NCBI RefSeq assembly: GCF_900111275.1
Contig: NZ_FOGR01000001.1
Coordinates: 868,001 to 932,000, forward strand
DNA length: 64,000 nt
Direction of reading: 5' to 3'
Source of the DNA: Rhizobium sp. NFR03
Lineage (GTDB): Bacteria; Pseudomonadota; Alphaproteobacteria; Rhizobiales; Rhizobiaceae
Under the pieces are notes generated by a model. The model made no database searches. It was not told where the DNA came from and saw nothing but the letters and a program-made list of their open reading frames with translations. Positions 52,279 to 60,101 of this stretch are shown piece by piece (position 1 is the first letter of the stretch; each line of letters starts with the position of its first letter). The translations under genes and the position numbers were made by a program.

Positions 52279-54531
52279 ATGTTCAACCCGTCCAAAATCG
52301 TGGGAGTGCCGGTCTCCCGTATCGATGGCCCGCTGAAGGTCTCCGGCAAGGCACCCTATGCGGCCGAGCACTACGAGCCGGGAATGCTGCACGGCGCGGT
52401 TGTCGTCTCGACCATTGCCAGCGGCAAGATCCGCAGCATCGACACGTCGAAGGCAGAGGCTTTCCCCGGTGTCGTCAAGGTCTATACGCATGAGAACCGC
52501 CCGAGCGCTGCCTGGTGGGACAGCAAGTGGCAGGACAGTGTCGCCCCGCCCGGCAGCCCGTTCCGGCCCCTCGAAAAGCCGCAGATCCAGTACGACGGTC
52601 AGCCGGTCGCACTGGTCATCGCGGAAACCTACGAGGCTGCCCGCGATGCCGCCTCGCTCGTCACCGTGGAATACAAGGCGGAAACGCCGGAGACCAATCT
52701 TCTCAAGGTGTACCCGAATTCCTACGAGCCGAAGAAGAAGCGCTCCGGCATCCAGCCGCCGCCCAAGCCCCGCGGCAAGCCGGAAGAGGCCTTCGCAGGG
52801 GCCGCCTACAGGATCTCGGCGGAATACGTGATGGAGGGCGAGCACCACAATCCGATGGAGCTGTTTGCCACCACCGTGTTCTGGGAGAACGACAAGCAAC
52901 TGACGGTGCATGACAAGACGCAGGGGTCTCAGGCCTCGCGCGACTATATCTGCAACATCTTCGGGCTCGACCCGGATGATGTCGTGGTCAAGAATGCCTA
53001 TGTCGGCGGCGCCTTCGGCCAGGGCCTGCGCCCGAAGCATCAGCTCTTCCTTGCGGTCATGGCGAGTCTCGACCTCAAGCGTTCCGTGAAGGTGGAAATG
53101 TCGCGACAGGAGATGTTCGCGCTGACATGGCGGCCTTCCTCCGTGCAGACAGTGTCGCTGGCTGCCGATGCGGACGGCATGCTGCAATCGGTCATGCACC
53201 ACGCTGTCGAGGCGACATCGCGTTACGAGGACTATCAGGAGACGGTCGTCAACTGGTCGGGCCTTGCCTACAAATGCGACAATGCCAAATTGACCTATGA
53301 GCTCGCCCAGGTCGATATGTCGACGCCCGGCGACATGCGCGCTCCGGGTGCGGCGACGGGCGTTCTGGCGCTCGAATCCGCCATGGACGAGCTTGCATCG
53401 GAAATCGGCATGGACCCGCTGGAGCTGAGGGTGAAGAACTTCATCCACTTCGACCAGAACGACGACAAGCAGCTGACGTCGAAGGCGCTGCATTCCTGCT
53501 ACCGCGAGGGCGCGGCAGCGTTCGGCTGGAACCAGCGGTCGACAGCGCCCCGCTCCATGCGCGACGGGCACGATCTCGTCGGCTGGGGCATGGCGACCGG
53601 CTTCTGGGAAGCCGGCATGGCGCAGGCGGAGGCAAAAGTCCGCTATGCGATCGACGGCAAGGTCACGGTGTCTGCCGCGGCAACCGATATCGGCACCGGC
53701 ACCTACACGATCCTTGCCCAGCTGGGGGCCGAGGCATTCGATGTGCCGATCGAATCCGTCCACGTCGCGATAGCGGATTCGACCTTGCCGACCACAGGCG
53801 TGGAAGGCGGATCCTGGACGGCGGCCTCCACCGGCTCCGCGGTGCAGATCGCGGCGGAAGCGGTCAAGGCCACGCTGCTCGACATGGCGCAGGACATGGA
53901 CGCGTCCCCGCTCGCCGACGCGACGCCGGAGGAGGTCGTGATCCGGGATGGACGGCTGGTGCTGGATGTCAACAGCCAGGTCGGCGTGGCCCTGTCGGAT
54001 ATTCTCGCCTCGAAACAACTGTCCTCCGTCGAGGAGCCCGGCAAGGCCGGGCCGGACATGCTGCAGATGCGCAAGTTTGTGAGCTACACCCACTCCGCAG
54101 TGTTCGTGGAGGTCAAGATTGACGAGCAGCTCGGCGTTATCAGGGTGACACGCGTGGTCAGCGCCATCGGCGCCGGCCGCATCCTCAATCCCAAGACGGC
54201 CCGCAGCCAAATTCTGGGCGGCATCGTCATGGGTATCGGCATGGCGCTGCACGAGGAAGGCATGATCGACCATCGCACCGGCCGCATCATGAACCATAAT
54301 CTCGCCGAATATCACGTGCCTGTTCACGCCGACATTCCCGACCTTGAGGTGATCTTCGTCGAGGAACACGATGACAAGGCAAGTCCGATCGGCGTCAAGG
54401 GCCTTGGCGAAATCGGCATCGTCGGTGTGGCCTCAGCGGTCGCAAATGCGATCTATCATGCGACCGGCACCCGCTTCCGCCACTTCCCCATCACCATCGA
54501 CAAGATCCTCGAAAGCGAGTTGAAGCACTGA
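52279..54531 (+). CDS. Molybdenum hydroxylase, molybdopterin-binding subunit (PaoC/YagR-like)
   Basis: A 750-residue catalytic subunit. RIDGPLKVSGKAPYAAEH begins the hammerhead domain; NAYVGGAFGQGLRPKHQ and MRAPGAATGVLALESAMDELA form cofactor loops; ATDIGTGTYTILAQ and GSWTAASTGSAVQ follow; the catalytic Glu is in KGLGEIGIVGVASA near the end. Homologues oxidise aldehydes or N-heterocycles with molybdopterin cytosine dinucleotide. No XdhC/PaoD-type insertion chaperone is next to it. The stop overlaps the catalase-family start by one base (TGATG). Confidence 0.92.
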   Translation: MFNPSKIVGVPVSRIDGPLKVSGKAPYAAEHYEPGMLHGAVVVSTIASGKIRSIDTSKAEAFPGVVKVYTHENRPSAAWWDSKWQDSVAPPGSPFRPLEKPQIQYDGQPVALVIAETYEAARDAASLVTVEYKAETPETNLLKVYPNSYEPKKKRSGIQPPPKPRGKPEEAFAGAAYRISAEYVMEGEHHNPMELFATTVFWENDKQLTVHDKTQGSQASRDYICNIFGLDPDDVVVKNAYVGGAFGQGLRPKHQLFLAVMASLDLKRSVKVEMSRQEMFALTWRPSSVQTVSLAADADGMLQSVMHHAVEATSRYEDYQETVVNWSGLAYKCDNAKLTYELAQVDMSTPGDMRAPGAATGVLALESAMDELASEIGMDPLELRVKNFIHFDQNDDKQLTSKALHSCYREGAAAFGWNQRSTAPRSMRDGHDLVGWGMATGFWEAGMAQAEAKVRYAIDGKVTVSAAATDIGTGTYTILAQLGAEAFDVPIESVHVAIADSTLPTTGVEGGSWTAASTGSAVQIAAEAVKATLLDMAQDMDASPLADATPEEVVIRDGRLVLDVNSQVGVALSDILASKQLSSVEEPGKAGPDMLQMRKFVSYTHSAVFVEVKIDEQLGVIRVTRVVSAIGAGRILNPKTARSQILGGIVMGIGMALHEEGMIDHRTGRIMNHNLAEYHVPVHADIPDLEVIFVEEHDDKASPIGVKGLGEIGIVGVASAVANAIYHATGTRFRHFPITIDKILESELKH

Positions 54532-55640
54532 TGACCCAGCTTCCCCAAAAGCTTGAACGCTATCGTTCAGACGTCGAGATCATCGAGAAGGACGAGCCGG
54601 AAACGTCCCGTGCGCTGGCCGATACGCTGCTGTCCATCGCCCACACCACATGGCGCAATGGCGGCCACGCCGTGCGCAGCGTGCATGCGAAGAGCCATGG
54701 CCTGCTCGATGGCGAGTTGGACATCCTGCCGGATCTGCCCGCACCTCTGGCCCAAGGCATCTTCGCAAAGTCCGGCCGGCACAAGGCGGTCATTCGCCTC
54801 TCGACGTCGCCGGGCGATATCCTCCACGACAGCGTGTCGACACCGCGCGGCTTCTCTCTGAAGATCCTCGATGTCGATGGAGAGCGCCTGCCGGGCGGAC
54901 TGGAAGGTTCGACCAGCCAGGATTTCCTGATGGTCAATGGCAAGCAGTTCAACTCGCCGAGCGCCAAGGCCTTCCTGAAAAACCTCAAGGGTCTGGCGCT
55001 GACCACGGACCGCATGGAGCGGACGAAGGAAGTGGCATCGAAGGTCTTCCGCGCCGTGGAAAGCGCGCTGGAGACGTTCGGCGCAGAGAGCGCAACGTTG
55101 AAGACGCTCGGCGGCCATCCCGAAACGCATATTCTCGGCGAGAGCTTCTTCACGCAGCTGCCGCATCGCTATGGCGACTATATCGCCAAGTTTGCACTGG
55201 TCCCGGTGAGCGAGAACCTGAAAGCCCTGAAGGATCAGCCGATCAATGCGAACAAGGACGAAGATGCGCTGCGGCACGCGGTCCGCAGCTTCTTCGGCGG
55301 CGAGACGGCAACATGGGAACTGCGCGTGCAGCTCTGTACGGATCTGGAAACCATGCCCGTCGAAGATGCGTCCGCCCTCTGGGACGAAGACGAAAGCCCG
55401 TTCATCCCGGTCGCAAGGCTGACTGTGAGATCGCAGGATGCCTGGACGGACGAAAAGCAGAAGCGCATCGACGACGGCATGTCCTTCCGCCCGTGGAACG
55501 GCATCGTCGAGCACCAGCCGCTCGGCTCCATCATGCGGATGCGCCGCGAAGCCTATGACAAATCCGCAGCCTTCCGCTCGGAGCGCAACCCCGTGCCCGT
55601 GCGCGAACCCGGCGCCCGCTGTCCCATTGCCGCCGAATAA
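54531..55640 (+). CDS. Catalase-family (SrpA-like) heme protein
   Basis: A 369-residue catalase-related protein, smaller than true monofunctional catalases. RSVHAKSHGLLDGELDI holds the distal-His region, followed by GRHKAVIRLSTSPGD, PRGFSLKILDVDGERL and DFLMVNGKQFNSPSA. The C-terminus MRMRREAYDKSAAFRSERNPVP resembles the heme-Tyr region of the group. Such proteins can act as peroxidases or organic hydroperoxide decomposers. Coupled to the hydroxylase operon, it may remove peroxide made by that enzyme. Confidence 0.87.
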   Translation: MTQLPQKLERYRSDVEIIEKDEPETSRALADTLLSIAHTTWRNGGHAVRSVHAKSHGLLDGELDILPDLPAPLAQGIFAKSGRHKAVIRLSTSPGDILHDSVSTPRGFSLKILDVDGERLPGGLEGSTSQDFLMVNGKQFNSPSAKAFLKNLKGLALTTDRMERTKEVASKVFRAVESALETFGAESATLKTLGGHPETHILGESFFTQLPHRYGDYIAKFALVPVSENLKALKDQPINANKDEDALRHAVRSFFGGETATWELRVQLCTDLETMPVEDASALWDEDESPFIPVARLTVRSQDAWTDEKQKRIDDGMSFRPWNGIVEHQPLGSIMRMRREAYDKSAAFRSERNPVPVREPGARCPIAAE

Positions 55641-55703
55641 GGCGGGGATACGAATGCCGCAGCGTTTCCGTGCTGCAGCAGAGACTGGAATAAGGAAATT
55701 TGC

Positions 55704-56465
55704 ATGAATCGCTTCAAAGACAAGGTTGTCATCATCACCGGTGCAGCCTCCGGCATCGGCGCGGCGACAGCGCGCCGCTTCTCCGACGAAGGCGCTTGCG
55801 TCGTTATGGTCGATAAGGATGGAGAGACGCTCACGACGTCCGCGCAGGCCTTTCCGAAAGATCGCACCCTCGTGCAGGTCGCCGATGTCTCCCAATCCAC
55901 GTCCGTAGACGCGCTGGTGGAAACCGCGGTCCATCGCTTCGGGCAGATCGATGTCCTCGTCAACAATGCGGGTACCGCCGAGAGCGGCAAGCCGGAGGAA
56001 ATAACCGACGATGCCTGGCGCAAGGTCATGGCGACGGATGCGGACGGTGTTTTCTACGGCTGCCGCGCCGCAATCCCGCATCTGGAAAAGACCGGCGGCG
56101 TCATCGTCAACACCGCCTCCGTTTCGGGCATGGGCGGTGACTGGGGGATGAGCCCCTACAACGCCGCCAAGGGCGCCGTCGTCAACTTCACCCGCGCGCT
56201 GGCCATGGACCTCGGCAAGCGCGGCATCCGCGTCAACGCAGTCTGCCCCAGCCTCACCCGCACCGGAATGACGCAGGACATGATGGACGACGAGCCCCTG
56301 CTCCAGACGTTCTACGAGCGCATCCCTCTCGGTCGCGTCTGCGAGCCAGAGGAGGTCGCGTCCGTTATCGCCTTCCTCGCCAGCCCGGATGCCAGCTTCA
56401 TCACCGGCGCCAATATCGCGGTTGATGGTGGCGTCTCCGCCTCCAACGGTCAGCCACCTCAATAG
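55704..56465 (+). CDS. SDR-family NAD(P)-dependent oxidoreductase
   Basis: A 253-residue classical SDR: TGAASGIG (about 12-19), VLVNNAGTAES, the catalytic Ser in TASVSGMGG and YNAAKGA, and the C-terminal FITGANIAVDGGVSASNG. It closely fits the 3-oxoacyl-reductase-like size class. AAGGAAATTTGC precedes the ATG. It is 63 bases after the catalase-family gene and before a strong terminator, so it is probably the last gene of the stress-linked hydroxylase operon. Confidence 0.9.
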   Translation: MNRFKDKVVIITGAASGIGAATARRFSDEGACVVMVDKDGETLTTSAQAFPKDRTLVQVADVSQSTSVDALVETAVHRFGQIDVLVNNAGTAESGKPEEITDDAWRKVMATDADGVFYGCRAAIPHLEKTGGVIVNTASVSGMGGDWGMSPYNAAKGAVVNFTRALAMDLGKRGIRVNAVCPSLTRTGMTQDMMDDEPLLQTFYERIPLGRVCEPEEVASVIAFLASPDASFITGANIAVDGGVSASNGQPPQ

Positions 56466-56480
56466 GCTTTCAGACCATGC

Positions 56481-56519
56481 AAAAAAGCCCGCCTGCTGTT
56501 TCAGCAAGCGGGCTTTTTT
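56481..56519. terminator. Bidirectional rho-independent terminator
   Basis: AAAAAAGCCCGC and GCGGGCTTTTTT flank an inner stem TGCTG-TTT-CAGCA. With A and T runs on both sides it can end both the plus-strand hydroxylase-SDR operon and the convergent minus-strand oxidoreductase gene. Confidence 0.93.
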
Positions 56520-56533
56520 GCATCCAAGACCGG

Positions 56534-58819
56534 CTATCGCACGATCCGCACCGGCACCGATTTCGCAGCCGGCACCTTGCTCCGCTCGGCATGTTGCCAA
56601 AGCGGGATCAGCACGTTGCACTCCGGATAATAGGCGCCACAGCATCCGTCCGGAATGTCGTAGGGTACGATCTGCAGACCATCGATCCGGCGCGCGACGC
56701 CGTCATCGGCAACGGTTTCGAGCGCGATTTTCTCGCCTGCCCGCGCTCCGATCCGCGCCATCTCCCGTTTGTTGAGGAACAGCACCATGCGCGTGCCGTC
56801 CACCCCACGGAACCGGTCGTCATAGCCATAGACCGTCGTGTTGAACTGGTCGTTCGAGCGTAGCGTCATCAGTCGCAGTACGTCGGGGCCGTCTCCGGAA
56901 AAGCTTGCCGACAGCGACGTCGGTAGCTTGAACTCGGCCTTTCCACTCTCCGTCTTCCAGATCCTGTCGCGCACCGGCAGGGGCTTCTCCATGCCGCCCG
57001 GCGTGTGCATCCGCTTGTTGAAGTCCTTGAAGAGGTCGGGATAGGTCGCCTCGATCGCATCGCGCACGGTGGCGTAATCGTCCACCCACCGATCCCAGGG
57101 AACCCGCAGGTTCGGTGCGAGAGACGCCTTCGCCAGTTCGGCGACGATGCGGATTTCCGACTGGAGCGTATCGGCGGCCGGCGCATGGAACCCCTTCGAC
57201 CCGTGAAAACAGGACGTACTGTCCTCCATCGTCACGGTCTGAGGTCCGCTCGCCTGCCGGTCTATCTCGGTGCGGCCAAGGCATGGCAGGAGATAGGCGA
57301 CACGGCCATTGAAAAGGTGGCCGCGATTGAGCTTGGTCGCGATCTGCACCGTCAGCCGCATACGCGGCCATGCCTCCTCCATCAGCCCCTGCTCCGGCAC
57401 GGCTCGCAGAAAGTTGCCGCCGAGGCCGATGAAGGCGTCCACCGTTCCCTCGATGATGCCCTTGCAGGCATCCACGGTCGCCAGCCCCTCCTCGAGAGGC
57501 GGCTCGAAGCCATAGAGCTCCCGAAGCTTGTCGAGCGGCACCAGTTCCGGCTTCTCCGAAATCCCGACGGTCCGCTGGCCCTGTACGTTGGAATGACCCC
57601 GCACGGGACAGATGCCCGCGCCGGGACGGCCGAAATTGCCGCGCAACAGGAGGAGATTGACAAGCACCTGCACTGTCTGGACGCCGAGCTTGTGCTGGGT
57701 CAGCCCCATGCCATAAATACCCATGACGCTCTTTGCGCTCATGTAAACGCCGGCTGCTTCCGTGATCGCGGTGCGGCTGAGACCGGATTCCCGCTCCAGC
57801 GCCAGCCAGTCCTGCGCCCTGACATAGGCGATGAAGTCATCGACGCCGGTCGTGTGCTCGGCGAGGAATTCGCGGTCGAGCACGCCTTTGCCGCCGCGCT
57901 GCAGATCCGCATCGTCCGCCTCCAGCAGCGCCTTCGCCATGCCCACGATTACCGCGATATCGCCGCCGGCTTTCACCTGATGGTACTGGCAGGATATCTC
58001 GGTCGCGTTCTGCGTCAGCATCTGCACCGGATCCTGAGGATTGACGAACCGCTCGAGGCCGCGCTCCTTGAGCGGATTGAAGGTGACGATCCGCGCTCCG
58101 CGCTGCACGGCCTCCTGCAACTGATGCAGCATGCGCGGGCTGTTCGAGCCCGGGTTCTGCCCGAAGAAGAACATCGCATCCGCAGCCTCGAAATCGTCCA
58201 GCCGCACGGTGCCGACCGGTTGGCCGATGCTTTCCAGCAGACCGACGGACGTCGATTCATGGCACATATTCGAACTATCCGGCAGGTTGTTATTGCCGTA
58301 AAGCCGGGCCAGCAGGGCATACATATAGGACGTCTCGAGCGAGGCGCGGCCCGATGCGTAAAACACGGTTCGCTTGGGGTCCTCCGCCTGGATCGCCTTC
58401 ATCTCCGCGCCGATGGCGGCATAGGCGTCTTCCCAGCTGGTTTCGACATAGCGATCGGTCGCGGCATCGTAGCGCATCGGATGCGTCAGGCGACCGGTGG
58501 ATTCGAGCTTGAAATCGTCCCAGCTCTTCATTTCCGTCAACGTATGGCGTGCAAACAGCTCCGGCGTCGCACGGTCGGCCGTCAGCTCCCAGAATGTCGC
58601 CTTCGCACCATTCTCGCAAAACTCCGCCGGATGAGGCTTTGCAGGCTTTGCCCAGGCACAGCTGACACAGGCAAACCCATCCGGCTTGTTCTGTTTGGAA
58701 AGCCCCGGCAGGATGGAAACCGGCCGCTTGCTCTGCCGCGCCTGGCGCATCAGCGACTTGACCGACCCCCATCCGCCGGCAGGCGCGGCGTAGGTCGTGA
58801 TCTTGGGCACGTTGGACAT
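56534..58819 (-). CDS. FdhF/YdeP-family molybdopterin oxidoreductase
   Basis: A 761-residue cytoplasmic protein related to formate dehydrogenase H. The iron-sulfur cysteines are FACVSCAWAKP...AEFCENGAK near the N-terminus. Later landmarks are NMCHESTSVGL, FFGQNPGSNSPRML, GGDIAVIVGMAKALLE, PVRGHSNVQGQRTVG and SNDQFNTTVYGYDDRFRGV. E. coli YdeP is linked to acid and stress resistance; the substrate is unknown. ATG at 58819 is eight or nine bases after GGAG. An exact EcfG-type promoter lies just upstream, which supports a stress role. Confidence 0.92.
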   Translation of the reverse strand: MSNVPKITTYAAPAGGWGSVKSLMRQARQSKRPVSILPGLSKQNKPDGFACVSCAWAKPAKPHPAEFCENGAKATFWELTADRATPELFARHTLTEMKSWDDFKLESTGRLTHPMRYDAATDRYVETSWEDAYAAIGAEMKAIQAEDPKRTVFYASGRASLETSYMYALLARLYGNNNLPDSSNMCHESTSVGLLESIGQPVGTVRLDDFEAADAMFFFGQNPGSNSPRMLHQLQEAVQRGARIVTFNPLKERGLERFVNPQDPVQMLTQNATEISCQYHQVKAGGDIAVIVGMAKALLEADDADLQRGGKGVLDREFLAEHTTGVDDFIAYVRAQDWLALERESGLSRTAITEAAGVYMSAKSVMGIYGMGLTQHKLGVQTVQVLVNLLLLRGNFGRPGAGICPVRGHSNVQGQRTVGISEKPELVPLDKLRELYGFEPPLEEGLATVDACKGIIEGTVDAFIGLGGNFLRAVPEQGLMEEAWPRMRLTVQIATKLNRGHLFNGRVAYLLPCLGRTEIDRQASGPQTVTMEDSTSCFHGSKGFHAPAADTLQSEIRIVAELAKASLAPNLRVPWDRWVDDYATVRDAIEATYPDLFKDFNKRMHTPGGMEKPLPVRDRIWKTESGKAEFKLPTSLSASFSGDGPDVLRLMTLRSNDQFNTTVYGYDDRFRGVDGTRMVLFLNKREMARIGARAGEKIALETVADDGVARRIDGLQIVPYDIPDGCCGAYYPECNVLIPLWQHAERSKVPAAKSVPVRIVR

Positions 58820-58849
58820 ATCGGAAGCTCCAGAGACGGTAGCAACAGG

Positions 58850-58874
58850 AACGACCTCAGGCCACACCGGTTCC
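58850..58874 (-). promoter_or_regulatory. EcfG-type promoter of the FdhF/YdeP gene (GGAAC-N16-CGTT)
   Basis: On the minus strand GGAAC (58874-58870) and CGTT (58853-58850) are exactly 16 bases apart. The start codon lies about 30 bases downstream with GGAG between them. The rest of the 58820-59060 gap contains no recognisable gene. Confidence 0.75.
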
Positions 58875-59060
58875 GCTTCAACATCAACTTACCCCCCGAG
58901 CCGAAACGGAAAGCAGACAAAGCTTTTCAAGCACCGGGAAACATGACCATTTTCAGGTTTTTCCGTCGTTTTTACCACTTGCCATTGCGGGCTTGCGCAA
59001 CATATCGCCAAAACAGGCTTTCGACACGATGGACTTACTGAACACAGGAGAGACGCGGCG

Positions 59061-60101
59061 ATTTCAGGACGGCTCCAGACCCCGCCTCACATTCACTGTC
59101 GCCTGACGCCGGCGATCCTCTTCAGGAGCGCGGTCCTTCCCGGGTGTGTTTTCCTTTCCGGTTGTTCCGGCAAACAGTCGGCACTCGATCCCGCCGGCGT
59201 CGAGGCAACATCTGTCCATCATCTCTTCATCGTCATGGTCGTCGGCGGCGCCATCATCTGGGCGCTGGTGGTCGGGCTGTTGCTGTATGCGGGTCACGCC
59301 CGGCGGGAGCCGATCACGGCCCGCAAGGCGAGCTGGCTTATCCTTGGCGGTGGCGTCGCATTCCCTGTAATTGTCTTGTTCTGCCTGCTCGCCTATGCCG
59401 TCTGGCTGATGCCGCAGATCCGGCCCTTCATGCCCGCGCTGATGGACAACAAGCCGCAGATCGAGGCGACCGGCGAGCAATTCTGGTGGCGCCTGCGCTA
59501 TCTGGACGACGGCGGCAATACGGCTTTCGAGACCGCGAACGAATTGCGGCTCCCGGTCGGCGAACGGACGACGTTCCGGCTGAAGGCGGCTGATGTCATA
59601 CACTCCTTCTGGATCCCGTCGCTCGGCGGCAAGATGGACATGATCCCCGGTCGCGACAACGTGCTCTCGCTGGAGCCGACGAAGACGGGTGTTTATCGCG
59701 CCCCCTGCGCCGAATTCTGTGGCACGTCGCATGCCCTCATGGCCTTCTCCGTGATCGTCATGGAGCGCCCGGATTTCGACGCGTGGCGCCAGTCGCGCAT
59801 CGAGGCGGCGGCTATGCCCCAACCGGCCCATCCCGGCCGAGACCTCTTCTTCCGTCACGGTTGCGCTGCCTGCCATACCATCGCGGGCACGCCGGCCATC
59901 GGCCGCATCGGGCCGGACCTCACCCGCATTGGCGAACGCCAGACCATTGCGGCGGGCACGCTGGCAAACACCAAAGACAACATTGCCCGCTTCATCCGCG
60001 AGCCCGATGCCATCAAGCCCGGCGTCGAGATGCCGGCTTTCGGCATGCTGCCCGATGGTGACATCGAAGCCATAGCCGCCTGGCTCGGAGGCCTGAAATG
60101 A
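59061..60101 (+). CDS. coxB: Cytochrome c oxidase subunit II with fused cytochrome c (caa3 type), unusual start
   Basis: The C-terminal part is clear: two membrane helices, a CuA domain with VIHSFWIPS and CAEFCGTSHALM (two Cys, His, Met ligands), then a cytochrome c domain with HGCAACHTI. The first canonical start is ATG 59235, but this lies inside helix 1. Upstream in frame is a lipobox (FLSGCSGKQSALDPAG, Cys codon at 59163), as in bacterial subunit II lipoproteins. No ATG, GTG or TTG is in frame upstream. The coordinate given is an ATT ten bases after AGGAG; CTG at 59103 is another possibility. The stop overlaps the next gene's start. Confidence 0.85.
   Translation: MSGRLQTPPHIHCRLTPAILFRSAVLPGCVFLSGCSGKQSALDPAGVEATSVHHLFIVMVVGGAIIWALVVGLLLYAGHARREPITARKASWLILGGGVAFPVIVLFCLLAYAVWLMPQIRPFMPALMDNKPQIEATGEQFWWRLRYLDDGGNTAFETANELRLPVGERTTFRLKAADVIHSFWIPSLGGKMDMIPGRDNVLSLEPTKTGVYRAPCAEFCGTSHALMAFSVIVMERPDFDAWRQSRIEAAAMPQPAHPGRDLFFRHGCAACHTIAGTPAIGRIGPDLTRIGERQTIAAGTLANTKDNIARFIREPDAIKPGVEMPAFGMLPDGDIEAIAAWLGGLK

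Noticed and set aside
59029-59106. A 25-codon leader peptide whose TGA overlaps CTG 59103 of subunit II
   Set aside because: It has no convincing ribosome-binding site and no conserved content. The overlap could be chance, though it cannot be excluded as translational coupling.
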